Assembly: GCF_008035925.1 (NCBI RefSeq)
Contig: NZ_CP036264.1
Location: 8,871,121-8,935,120 of the forward strand
Source: Stieleria maiorica
GTDB taxonomy: Bacteria > Planctomycetota > Planctomycetia > Pirellulales > Pirellulaceae
Direction: 5' to 3'
Length of the DNA: 64,000 nt
A model generated the notes under the pieces. That model saw nothing but the letters and a program-made list of their open reading frames with translations, did not search any database and was not told the DNA's origin. Below, piece by piece: positions 34,798-43,532 of this stretch; position 1 is the first letter of the stretch, and every line of letters starts with the position of its first letter. The translations under genes were made by a program, and so were the position numbers.

Positions 34798-35920
34798 GGA
34801 CCGGAGCTCCCGCGGTCGCCAGTGACGGCGCCCGTTGATCGGCGACGACGACCGCATCGTCGTTGTAGCGGAAGCGATCTTTCAGCCGCAGAATGGGTTG
34901 CTCAAAGAACCGCCATGACAGCGCGGCAACGACCAGTGAGACGATCAGCTTGCTCACGTCCAGCCACCAGGGGTCGCCCATCTTCCAGCGGAATTTCACC
35001 AGCGTGTCCAAGTTCTCGTACAGCACCAGGTGGTACAGGTACAGTCCGTAACTGATCGTCCCCAGGCCGACCAAAACCTTGTTGCGAAACGGCGACAGCA
35101 AACGGCTGCCGGTCATCGAGACGAACAGCCCGATAACGCCCAGATAGGCGAGGCTGATGATGGCGACCGGCAGCGACAATTGCAGGTACTCTCCACCGGT
35201 CAGTGTCGGGTTTCTGGAACAAAGAATCCAATACAGTGCCCAATAGCTGGCGAAGCACGTCACTGCGATCGACGCGTAGCAGACCGCCTGACGCTCGCGC
35301 CCGATGGACCGGGTTCGGTGCATGATCCACGCCAACAGCGCCCCCATGGCCAGGCTGTCGGTGTGGCCGAATAGCACCGTTTTGGGTAACCCCTGGACAC
35401 GCAACGCGATCGGCAACACGACCAGCACACCGGCAAGCCAATACTTTGCACGCCCGCGTATCAGTAGCAACGCTGCCGGCCAAAACAGGTAGAACTGTTC
35501 CTCGATCGCCAAGGTCCACGTATGTCCCAGACCAAGGTCCACCGGTGGTGTTTCGGCGCCCCAATACTGATGGATGTTTTGAAGATAGACCAGGTAATAG
35601 GCGATTCCCGATGTGTCCGCCGGCGTCGCGCGGATCAGATTGACGGCATAGGCCATCAGGATCACCAAGTAATACAGTGGCAAAATCCGCAGGCTTCGGC
35701 GCCAATAGAACGCCCGCAAAAATCGCGGTTGATCGAGGTTTCGCTGAATGATGCCGGTGATCAAGAACCCCGAAAGGACGAAGAACAGATCCACGCCCGT
35801 CGCACCGAACCAGAATCCGCGGGGAAGATGACAGCACAAAACGGCGATCGCGGCGATCCCCCGCAATGCGTCCAATTCGGTGATGTAGGTCGGCGTGCCG
35901 CTGGGATGTGATTCTTTCAC
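34790..35920 (-). CDS. OafA/YrhL-type membrane acyltransferase
   Basis: The 376-residue protein is an acyltransferase-3 family integral membrane enzyme: ELDALRGIAAIAVLCCH (conserved Arg and His), GATGVDLFFVLSGFLI, FYWRRSLRILPLYY and TWTLAIEEQFYLFWP. It transfers acetyl or acyl groups from the cytoplasm to sugars. I chose the GTG at 35920, because its GTGA overlaps the upstream gene's TGA; the longer ORF to 36124 is not needed for the domain. Confidence 0.88.
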   Translation of the reverse strand: MKESHPSGTPTYITELDALRGIAAIAVLCCHLPRGFWFGATGVDLFFVLSGFLITGIIQRNLDQPRFLRAFYWRRSLRILPLYYLVILMAYAVNLIRATPADTSGIAYYLVYLQNIHQYWGAETPPVDLGLGHTWTLAIEEQFYLFWPAALLLIRGRAKYWLAGVLVVLPIALRVQGLPKTVLFGHTDSLAMGALLAWIMHRTRSIGRERQAVCYASIAVTCFASYWALYWILCSRNPTLTGGEYLQLSLPVAIISLAYLGVIGLFVSMTGSRLLSPFRNKVLVGLGTISYGLYLYHLVLYENLDTLVKFRWKMGDPWWLDVSKLIVSLVVAALSWRFFEQPILRLKDRFRYNDDAVVVADQRAPSLATAGAPVHE

Positions 35921-36957
35921 CGATCGATCTCCTGTGCCGCGTAAGCATGGGACCGGTTTGCTGCTGACAATCGCCACGTCTGCACGGCATCCAGCATGAT
36001 GCGACGAACGCGCCGCAGACGCGTCAGGGGACGTTGCTGGCCGAGCGGATTCGTCCAAGGCCAACGGCGGATCGAGCGGACGGTCGCACAGAACGCTTTC
36101 CAATATCGCCGTTCCACGTCGCACAATTCGATCGCCCGTTCCAGCTCCCTCGCCGAGAGCCCGCGTTGGACCAGACGCCCGATCCCCGGAACATCGGCGT
36201 ATCGCCCGGGCAACGAGCGGGCGAATTGCATGTCCAGCGCGAAGGTGCGGTCACGATTTCCGGCACTGATGCCATCAGGCCGCTGGCGGTACCGGGCCAG
36301 CGGCGTTTCGATTCGGCCGACCGCCCCGACTCGGCTCAGACGTAGCCACAGGTCGTAGTCCTCGGAGATGTTCAGCTGTTCGTCAAACAAGCCGACCGCC
36401 GTGAGCGCATCGCGACGACAGACGACCGTCGGTGTGCCCAAGCGATTGCGCAGGATCATTTCGTCAAAGCTGTAGCAACGAACCGCCGCGGGGATGGCGA
36501 TCGACGGCGAGGTGTCGTCCCAAGGGATCATCACCCCACCGACGGCGACCAAGTGCCGGTCGGCCTGCAAAGCAGCGAGTTGGAGATTCAATTTGTTCGG
36601 CAGCCAAGCATCGTCGGCATCCAAGAACGCGATGTAGTCACCGTCGCTATGTTGTATCCCTTGGTTGCGGGCTCCCGCCGGGCCCTTCGACCGCTGGTTC
36701 ATCAAGTACGTGCATGGCACACCGGACTGGTCGACCGCAGCGGAGGTGTCATCGTTGGAACCGTCGTCCACGACAACGATTTCCAAGTCGGCATAGGCTT
36801 GGGTCGCAACCGATTGCAGCGCGCCGGCGATGTATCGGGCGCAGTTGTACGTCGGGATGATCACCGACACCCGACCGAAACCCGTGCGTCGGGTGCGTGG
36901 CGGAACGAACGCAGACATCGTGCGACCGGTGAGCCCGGCCGGGTTGCTAGCCATCAT
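35917..36957 (-). CDS. Family 2 glycosyltransferase
   Basis: The 346-residue GT2 protein has VSVIIPTYNCARYIAGALQS, IVVVDDGSNDD, AFLDADDAWLP (DxD) and SEDYDLWLRLS (catalytic ED). ATGATGA overlap with the upstream methyltransferase fusion. A second start at 36916 (MSAFVPP) is possible. Confidence 0.9.
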   Translation of the reverse strand: MMASNPAGLTGRTMSAFVPPRTRRTGFGRVSVIIPTYNCARYIAGALQSVATQAYADLEIVVVDDGSNDDTSAAVDQSGVPCTYLMNQRSKGPAGARNQGIQHSDGDYIAFLDADDAWLPNKLNLQLAALQADRHLVAVGGVMIPWDDTSPSIAIPAAVRCYSFDEMILRNRLGTPTVVCRRDALTAVGLFDEQLNISEDYDLWLRLSRVGAVGRIETPLARYRQRPDGISAGNRDRTFALDMQFARSLPGRYADVPGIGRLVQRGLSARELERAIELCDVERRYWKAFCATVRSIRRWPWTNPLGQQRPLTRLRRVRRIMLDAVQTWRLSAANRSHAYAAQEIDR

Positions 36958-37994
36958 GCCCTCGCCTCGATTCGAAAGAAGCTCAAAAAGTTCGCTTGCA
37001 CCGGCGGCGTGCGCAGCAACGCGTTGTATTCGTCTTGTCGAACAGGATCCCCGTCGAAACGTGCCAGTCGAGTGTTCTCGTCGACATCCAAGAAGACAAG
37101 CGTGTCGATTTGATCGATGTACGTGGCGGCGCGATAGTCCAGCAGCACCAGACGTCGGGTCGATGCGATCAGATCCCGATCGTTGACGTCGTCCAGAATC
37201 GTGACGCCGTCAAAGCGACTGTCACCGGACCATTGATTCGCCAGGAAGGACTTGCCCGCGCCGGATCGACCGACCACCGCCATCCGGAATTCCGAATCAC
37301 CGCGAGTGTGTTTCTCGACCCACTCCGGCACCCACGTCACGTCGCGTGCGACACGATCACATCGAAAGAACGGACGTCCGATGGAGTCTTCACGCAGTTC
37401 ATCGTTGGTAAACCCCAAGAATTCGATCGTTTGAAACCCACCGTATTTCAGCAACACCCAGGCGCATTGACGCGGGTCATCGCCATGATGCCCCTCGAAA
37501 TACATGACGCGTGACAACCCGGCCAATCGGCTGAGGATGGAATTGCGGTCTTCCAGTTCTTTCGTTCCATAGACGGAAAGGAACATGACGGTGTCATGCG
37601 GCTCGAGTGCGGCCAGGGGATTGTCCAAGTCGTCACATCGGAACGCGGTCGTCGGACCGCTGTACAGCCCCCGCGCACGATCGACCGCGGCGCCGTCAAA
37701 GTCCAATCCGATGACTCGGTGGGCCCCCAGTTTCACGCAGTGGTTGACGATCGCGCCCATGTTGCACCCGGCGTCCAACACACGTTTGCCCGCGATGTCT
37801 TCGGCACGAAATAATTTCAACCGCTGGTCGGTTTTGTCACGCAATCCGACCACCTGTCGAGCGGGATCGGAGTGATAGTCGACAAACCACTGGTCACGTT
37901 TGATCGCGACAGACCGTCGACCGGCCATCACGCGGGACACCAGCGTTCGCGGTGCTCGCGTGATCCGTCGGCAGGTTGCTGTAAATGTACTCAT
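36954..37994 (-). CDS. Methyltransferase fused to a P-loop kinase-like domain
   Basis: The 346-residue protein starts with a class I SAM methyltransferase domain: GKRVLDAGCNMGAIVNH (motif I, about 69-85), VIGLDFDGAAVD and TVMFLSVYGT. A P-loop follows in the last 110 residues: AVVGRSGAGKSFLANQW (Walker A about 241-249), LVLLDYRAATY and a FLDVDENTRLARF segment, like small-molecule kinases. The fusion is rare in my knowledge. It could methylate and phosphorylate a sugar of the polymer. I chose the ATG at 37994 over an upstream in-frame codon that lies in the Wzx spacer. Confidence 0.8.
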   Translation of the reverse strand: MSTFTATCRRITRAPRTLVSRVMAGRRSVAIKRDQWFVDYHSDPARQVVGLRDKTDQRLKLFRAEDIAGKRVLDAGCNMGAIVNHCVKLGAHRVIGLDFDGAAVDRARGLYSGPTTAFRCDDLDNPLAALEPHDTVMFLSVYGTKELEDRNSILSRLAGLSRVMYFEGHHGDDPRQCAWVLLKYGGFQTIEFLGFTNDELREDSIGRPFFRCDRVARDVTWVPEWVEKHTRGDSEFRMAVVGRSGAGKSFLANQWSGDSRFDGVTILDDVNDRDLIASTRRLVLLDYRAATYIDQIDTLVFLDVDENTRLARFDGDPVRQDEYNALLRTPPVQANFLSFFRIEARA

Positions 37995-38049
37995 CGGTGG
38001 GGATTCCTTTCGCTGCCGTGGGGCAAGTGACGATCGCGGGAAAACGGGT

Positions 38050-39609
38050 TCAAGGTTTCGCCTCCAAGACGCCGCGGATTCTGGCGATCCGTCGGAGGGT
38101 CGGGAAAAGGTAGCGCTGTCGATCGGACGTATTGAGGCCAAATCCACCGATCATGACCGCGGCGATCGCCGTGGCCAGGATTCCCCCGAACACCATTTCG
38201 GTCCAGTTGCTTTTTGCCGTGACGTGGTGGACCGCCGCCACCATCGGCGTCAGCACGCCGGCGACGATGACGGCCGGCCAGAGAATTTGCCGGCTGTAGT
38301 CTTTGAAGCGGAGTTGCAGGTTGCCGCAGACGATGATCGGGTGCGCGATGCCGCGGCACAGGACGGCCGGCAACGTCGTTCCGATCGCCACACCCAACAG
38401 CCCCAACGGCCGGATCAACGCGACACTGATCAACAGATTCAACGCCCCCTCGACCAGCATCAACCAGGTCAACCCTTTGAATCTGCGCCGGCCCAGCAGG
38501 ATCTTGGATCCGATCCCGGTGCCTGCGGTGAACAACGCTCCGACCAGCAGAATCTGAAACAGCAGTGCGACCGAGTGGTACGAGTCGGTGTGGACGTATC
38601 GATCGCCGACCCATAAACGGTAAAAGTCGCTGGCCCACAGACCGGTGATCAACGCCGCGCTGATTGCGACCAGCGACAACATCCGGGTTCCCTTCAGGTA
38701 CATCGCTTGCAGACCGCGCAAGTCATCGTGCGCGTCCAAGTCCGTCGCCGCCGGGTAGAAGACCTGGCTGACGGGAACAAAGATGTTCGCAAAGTACTTC
38801 ATCAGGTTGTTGGCCAGGGCAAAGTAGGCGATCGCCGAGACCGGCATGAAAAGCCCGATCACCAGTGCGTCGGAAAAGCTGATGACCAGATGGCTGACCG
38901 CCAACAGCGCGCTCCAAAAACCGAACGTCATGCATTCGCGGCAACTGTCCCAGCTGGCCAGACGCAACGAGATCGCCAGTTCGGGAAGGACTCTCCTTCC
39001 GATCGCCCAACGAAGTGCGTAATCGAGCAGATTTCCCGCCGCACCGGCCGCACAGACACCGATCAGTCCGTATCCGGAAAGCAACAACAGCACCGTGGCG
39101 GTGGCCGACACGATCCGGCTGAACAGACTGGCGGCGGTGATCAGGTCGAAACGCTGCCGCGCGGTCAAGGCGACCGAAAAGGGAAACAACAGCAACTGGA
39201 TCGCGGTCGAACACCCCAGAATCAAAACGCACCAAACCGATTCCGCCTGGACCTCGGGCGGAAACGAAAAACAGAGCGGCGCGACCACGGCCGTCGCCAG
39301 CGTGACCACCAGCGCACAAGCGGCGCAACCCAAGTGCAACGTAAACCCGCTGCTGGCGGCGCGATTCATGCGTTCAAAATCGCCCTTGGAAAAATACCGC
39401 GTGATGTACTGCGTCATCCCGGCTCGCAATCCCAAGTCCAGCACCCCATAGTAACCGGTGATGCTGATCACGATCGTCCATACGCCGTAGCGTGCGTCAC
39501 CGATCTGGTGCAGCACGAAAGGCGTCAGGAAAAACGTGATCGCCACTTGGACGACGTACGCCATCCAATTGCTCAAGATGTTGCGGGAAAGGACGCGGAA
39601 ACTAACCAT
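38050..39609 (-). CDS. Wzx-type polysaccharide flippase
   Basis: The 519-residue protein has about twelve hydrophobic segments and the N-terminal RNILSNWMAYVVQVAITFFL typical of the O-antigen flippase (MATE-like) family. Conserved GLRAGMTQYI and charged loops match Wzx relatives. It would flip lipid-linked repeat units across the inner membrane. I use the ATG at 39609; the region upstream is non-conserved spacer. Confidence 0.88.
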   Translation of the reverse strand: MVSFRVLSRNILSNWMAYVVQVAITFFLTPFVLHQIGDARYGVWTIVISITGYYGVLDLGLRAGMTQYITRYFSKGDFERMNRAASSGFTLHLGCAACALVVTLATAVVAPLCFSFPPEVQAESVWCVLILGCSTAIQLLLFPFSVALTARQRFDLITAASLFSRIVSATATVLLLLSGYGLIGVCAAGAAGNLLDYALRWAIGRRVLPELAISLRLASWDSCRECMTFGFWSALLAVSHLVISFSDALVIGLFMPVSAIAYFALANNLMKYFANIFVPVSQVFYPAATDLDAHDDLRGLQAMYLKGTRMLSLVAISAALITGLWASDFYRLWVGDRYVHTDSYHSVALLFQILLVGALFTAGTGIGSKILLGRRRFKGLTWLMLVEGALNLLISVALIRPLGLLGVAIGTTLPAVLCRGIAHPIIVCGNLQLRFKDYSRQILWPAVIVAGVLTPMVAAVHHVTAKSNWTEMVFGGILATAIAAVMIGGFGLNTSDRQRYLFPTLRRIARIRGVLEAKP

Positions 39610-39661
39610 AGAAGTCAATGATTGATTATTCACCCTGCACAGAATCACCAGCGGACAGCTT

Positions 39662-41062
39662 TTACCAGCGGACCAACAGGCGAATGATCACGTAAAACAC
39701 CAACAACGATGCCGCACCGGCCAGCAGCGAAAGCATGATGAACCGGTTGCCGATTCGCATGCCGACGGCACCACCGTGGGATGTTGCGTCCAACGGCATA
39801 TTCGTCGCGGCGGCAACGAGCCCCAGAATCAAGTACGTCGGCGCGACGAACTGTCGCGAGATCGTCAGCATGGCGGCGACGCAACCCATCAAGGCGGCAA
39901 ACAGGAATCCGCACAACCGGGCGTGTTCGTCGGTCGACCTCGGGCCGGCGATCCGACTCGATCGCCGGCGGCGCCAAGACCAGAGACCGATCCCGGCGGC
40001 TAAAAAGCAGGCGACGAACGCGGTGCCGCCGAAGAAGCCCAATTCAGCAAAACAGTGCAGGAACGAGTTGTGCGTGACGACGCCGATTTCATCGACGATC
40101 AATCCTTCGCCCAATCCGAACAGCGGGTATTGTCGCCAGACGCCCATGCTGTCCGACCAAATTTGAATTCGATCCTGTCCGGTCCCTTGATTGACGGCGC
40201 TAAAGTCCGACATCCGACTGGAGAATGCGAGGGCCATCAATGAGAGGACGGGAAGTGCCAACGCGCCGAATTTGCCTCCGCGAAAGTAGCACAGCCCGGT
40301 GGAAATGGCACAAATCAATGACAGCAGTGCACCGCGCGAATGGGTCATCGCGAGTGCGGCCAGCAGCACCGCGGCAGGGATCAGCCAGCCATAGCGGACC
40401 CATCCCCTTTCGGGTTTGGTGAAGAAGGAGGCACAGAACACGAGTCCGGTGACCAGGATCAGCCCCAAGTCATTGGGGTCTTGAAAGATCCCCGTTCCAC
40501 GAATCCGCTCGACACGCTCGGCCATTCCGTCCTGAATCACGCCCCGGTCTTCGATCGATTCGAGTGCGGCGATGGAGATGATTCCAAAACTATCCAGCAG
40601 GACCAGCGTCGCCATGGTCGTGATGGTGATCGTCAACCAGCGGACAAAAAACGCCAAGCGTGATGGAGTGTTGACCAGGCCGGTGATCAAGGCATAGAGC
40701 GCGATCAACTTGCCGACTTCATAGGTCGACATCCTGGCCGCCCAGAGAAAGCCGTGCGAAAGATGCGACATGGCAACCGCCAGCAGCAAGGCCAACAGCG
40801 ATGCGGTGATCGGGCGTTCGATCAACTTGGCGTGGCTGAGCTGGTTCAGACAGGCCCGCGCCGACACGATCATGCAGGCCACGATCAAGAATTGATAGAT
40901 CGGCCATTTGTCCAGGGCAGGAATCAAGTCGGCCGGACGCACAAACAACGTCGCCGTGGTGGCCAGCAACAGCGCAAACCCCCAGCCGTGGCGGTCATCG
41001 ACGTCGGTGTCGATGCGGGGCACTGTGCCGTGATCGGTGGTGTTGAAAACCGCCGTTGCCAT
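39662..41062 (-). CDS. O-antigen ligase/Wzy-type polymerase
   Basis: The 466-residue protein has about twelve membrane helices and a large periplasmic loop. The Wzy_C-type signature is visible: GTGIFQDPNDLGLILVTG and THSRGALLSLI, then a loop ending QYPLFGLGEGLI and VTHNSFLHCFAELGFFG. It polymerises repeat units or ligates glycans on the periplasmic face. The ATG at 41062 (MATAVFNT) precedes the first helix; the upstream in-frame extension to 41209 overlaps the next gene. Confidence 0.88.
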   Translation of the reverse strand: MATAVFNTTDHGTVPRIDTDVDDRHGWGFALLLATTATLFVRPADLIPALDKWPIYQFLIVACMIVSARACLNQLSHAKLIERPITASLLALLLAVAMSHLSHGFLWAARMSTYEVGKLIALYALITGLVNTPSRLAFFVRWLTITITTMATLVLLDSFGIISIAALESIEDRGVIQDGMAERVERIRGTGIFQDPNDLGLILVTGLVFCASFFTKPERGWVRYGWLIPAAVLLAALAMTHSRGALLSLICAISTGLCYFRGGKFGALALPVLSLMALAFSSRMSDFSAVNQGTGQDRIQIWSDSMGVWRQYPLFGLGEGLIVDEIGVVTHNSFLHCFAELGFFGGTAFVACFLAAGIGLWSWRRRRSSRIAGPRSTDEHARLCGFLFAALMGCVAAMLTISRQFVAPTYLILGLVAAATNMPLDATSHGGAVGMRIGNRFIMLSLLAGAASLLVFYVIIRLLVRW

Positions 41063-41136
41063 CTCGCTTGTTGCTTCCTTGCCAGGCGTGGATTTTCGAT
41101 TGATGAATTGACAGGCTGGAAGCCTATCCCACGTTG

Positions 41137-41619
41137 CTAACGCAGATACTCGATTTCGACTTGTTCGAGTTGGTCTTCGTCGCCGGACTCGGATTCGATT
41201 TCGTACCACTTGCCCGGTTCGGCCGGTGCCGATGAGGCGGCTTCGATTTCCGGGGCGACGGACCCCAGGTCAATGTTCGCCATCTCGACGGGGACTTCGT
41301 GGCTGGTCTGTTCGATCGGGCCGGGGAACACTTGGCCACTTTCGTTCAGATACCATTCTTCTTCGACCTGCTCGTAGTGCGGCGGCGATTGCCACGGGTC
41401 ACAAGGATCCAGGGCGGTCCAATTGGTTTCGCGATACCCGGCGTTGTTGACGATCGAATCGTAGGCCGCGGGCGTGACGACCCCGGCTTTTTGGCGAAGC
41501 CGCCCTGACTGGCAACCGGCCAGCGTCAACAGGACGCCGGCCAGGACGAGCCGGCCGATCGCGGCGATCGCGGCGATCGCCGTTGTTTTGTGTGTCGTTG
41601 ATGTGAGGCGATGCTGCAT
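41137..41619 (-). CDS. Lipoprotein in the exopolysaccharide locus
   Basis: The 160-residue protein has a lipoprotein signal (GVLLTLAGCQSG, lipobox Cys about 36) and an acidic mature part rich in Trp/Tyr (DPCDPWQSPPHYEQVEEEW). A short 9-bp tandem (GCGATCGCG) encodes an AIAAIAAI signal core. No family recognised. It lies between the Wza-like and Wzy-like genes and may help the export complex. Confidence 0.7.
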   Translation of the reverse strand: MQHRLTSTTHKTTAIAAIAAIGRLVLAGVLLTLAGCQSGRLRQKAGVVTPAAYDSIVNNAGYRETNWTALDPCDPWQSPPHYEQVEEEWYLNESGQVFPGPIEQTSHEVPVEMANIDLGSVAPEIEAASSAPAEPGKWYEIESESGDEDQLEQVEIEYLR

Positions 41620-41634
41620 CTGTCTTGTGCCGGG

Positions 41635-42732
41635 CTATTGGCCGAACCCGACGCCTCCGCTGGTCTTGTCAAGCACTTTGCCGGACAACCGCGAGGCCGT
41701 CCCGGTGCCCAGTAAAGTGAAGCCCAAAATCCGCTCCAGCGGCGACGTGAACTTCGCGATCGCCGAATCGATGGCGACCAACTTGTTGTGCGCGATGAAG
41801 ATGCGGTCGCCGGGCAGGAGTTGGTAATTCGTGGTGACATCAGCCATTTGCGTGATCCCCTCCCAATCGATCGGCAGCATCACGCTGGTGCCCTGCTCGC
41901 GATTCGGTCGGGCGACCCACATCCGGCTGGACGAGACGTAGCTGGTGCCGTTGATCTGGCTCAGCGCGTCGATCACGGTCTCATTGCCGGTGTACGGCAG
42001 ACGGACCAATTCGTCCCCCATGCCGCCGCCTTGCGTGACCACATAAACGGCCTTGCTGTTGTAGGCATAGACGGACACCGAGACTTTGGGATCGCTGAAT
42101 TCGGTCGCCATTTGTGCGGCGATCGCATGACGGGCCTCGTCCAACGTCAATCCGGCCAGTCGGACCGAACCGTATTGGCCGAGCGTCACCGTGCCGTCGG
42201 GACCCACCAAGTGTTCTCCGGCGATCGGCTGGATCCCCGCCACGCCGATCAGCGACATCGAGACGCCGGGTTGTTGCAGCTGGGTCTTCAAGTGGGCTTC
42301 GATGTGACGCGTCGCCTGGTCGACCCCGAGTCCGGCGACCTCGACCGCCCCATAACTGAATCCCAGTTGAATCACGCCACCCAGGTCGACCTGGTATTCG
42401 CCGTCGATCGGTTCGCCGGGGAACGTCCCGCTGACGCTGATCGTGACCAAGTCACCGGGTTGCAGCGCATGTTGTTCTTGCGACACGTTTTGTTGGACGT
42501 CGATCGTCAGGATGTCCGGCGGTTCGATGCGATACATCGGCACCGTCACTTTGTCCAGCTCGCGTGGCACGAAGGCGACCGCGCCCTCGGAATCGCAGTT
42601 CGTTTCCACCATCGACGACAATCCGATCGGGTCGCCAGCAACGTGCATCAGCTGACACCCGGTGCTTGCCAGCGCGCACACCGATAGCACCGCGAGTGCG
42701 AAGCGTTGCAGAGGTCGGACGGCGTAGTTCAC
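41635..42732 (-). CDS. Wza-like polysaccharide export lipoprotein
   Basis: The 365-residue lipoprotein has a signal ending CALASTGCQLM (lipobox). The poly-export domain follows: YRIEPPDILTIDV, LQPGDLVTISVSG and a SLBB-type segment with GPDGTVTLGQYGSVRLAGLT. Wza homologues form the outer-membrane export pore. The presence of a periplasmic-outer-membrane pore fits a Gram-negative-type envelope. Confidence 0.9.
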   Translation of the reverse strand: MNYAVRPLQRFALAVLSVCALASTGCQLMHVAGDPIGLSSMVETNCDSEGAVAFVPRELDKVTVPMYRIEPPDILTIDVQQNVSQEQHALQPGDLVTISVSGTFPGEPIDGEYQVDLGGVIQLGFSYGAVEVAGLGVDQATRHIEAHLKTQLQQPGVSMSLIGVAGIQPIAGEHLVGPDGTVTLGQYGSVRLAGLTLDEARHAIAAQMATEFSDPKVSVSVYAYNSKAVYVVTQGGGMGDELVRLPYTGNETVIDALSQINGTSYVSSSRMWVARPNREQGTSVMLPIDWEGITQMADVTTNYQLLPGDRIFIAHNKLVAIDSAIAKFTSPLERILGFTLLGTGTASRLSGKVLDKTSGGVGFGQ

Positions 42733-42816
42733 GTTGTTGATTGCTGTGGATGGGGGGAGGATGTGGGCAGCCTGCCGATCGGCAGTCGCGTTCGTGTTGC
42801 TGGCACTTGCGATCGA

Positions 42817-43227
42817 TCAACGACGAGAGGCGGAATTAAATTGATAGTAGTGCAAGTAGTTGTTGAACGTCCCGCCACGTCCGGTCTGTGTCCGTTCCGA
42901 TGGGGCTGACGCGCCTGTCGCGGATCGCTCGAAGGCGCGCTGGAGCTTTTGCAGTTGTTGGAACTGCCGGGTCTGGTTCTGGCGAAACTGTTGCCGCGGC
43001 TGCACGAACGAGTGATACGGACTGAGGATGCTGTTGTCGCTGCGGAGCAGGTCCAGGTAGGGCGAGAGTCGCTGTTGGTACGGCGAATTGGTCGCACCCG
43101 CCGATCCTCCGCCCAGTCGGCCGCCCGGCGCTTGGGCGTGGCTTTCTGAAGCCGACGACAGCACGGTCAGGCCGACACACACCAAGGCGATCGATCGGGC
43201 GGCGGTCTTGCGAAGTTGTTTCATCAT
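42817..43227 (-). CDS. Secreted Gln-rich protein, unknown
   Basis: The 136-residue product has a signal peptide (RSIALVCVGLTVLSSASESHA) and a Gln/Arg/Phe-rich middle (RQQFRQNQTRQFQQLQKLQR). No family recognised. It is the first minus-strand gene of the exopolysaccharide locus and diverges from the exosortase gene. Start chosen at the double ATG (43227/43224); the longer ORF adds only spacer. Confidence 0.65.
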   Translation of the reverse strand: MMKQLRKTAARSIALVCVGLTVLSSASESHAQAPGGRLGGGSAGATNSPYQQRLSPYLDLLRSDNSILSPYHSFVQPRQQFRQNQTRQFQQLQKLQRAFERSATGASAPSERTQTGRGGTFNNYLHYYQFNSASRR

Positions 43228-43532
43228 TGCGGGTTTTCCACTGGGTGTTCCAGGCTTACCCACCGTATCGTCTGCTTAACCGGCACATCTTTCCTCCGTT
43301 CTGAAAAAAACTCCGGATTGTTCCGAGATCGCCTCAAGACAAACGTCGTTGAACCACGGCTTTTCCAGGTCGTCGAGGAGAGTCCCACGGACGACGGCCC
43401 GGAAGGGCAATCGCACCTGGAGAATCGGTCGTCGAAAGCGACGCGGCCGCTCGGACCTACACGCTTGTTCGGGTTCGTCCCAACAATCCAGTCCTAACGA
43501 AACCTCCACCTGGGCGGCCCTGACACAATTCG
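43228..43532. promoter_or_regulatory. Divergent spacer between exopolysaccharide locus and exosortase gene
   Basis: This ~305-bp stretch must hold promoters for the minus-strand locus and the plus-strand exosortase. I see no clear sigma-70 boxes. It contains an inverted copy of the GCCCTTCCGGGCCGTCG core (about 43385-43412). Confidence 0.5.
43385..43412 (-). repeat. Inverted copy of the 33-bp-array core
   Basis: Read on minus, GCCCTTCCGGGCCGTCGTCC continues to GTGGGACT, matching the copy at 1245-1272 more closely than the array at 4720-5019. It shows this palindrome family is dispersed as single copies and amplified once. Confidence 0.7.

Noticed and set aside
41788..42687. Plus-strand 299-codon ORF
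   Set aside because: It lies antisense to the Wza-like gene and has a His/Arg/Asp-rich shadow composition.
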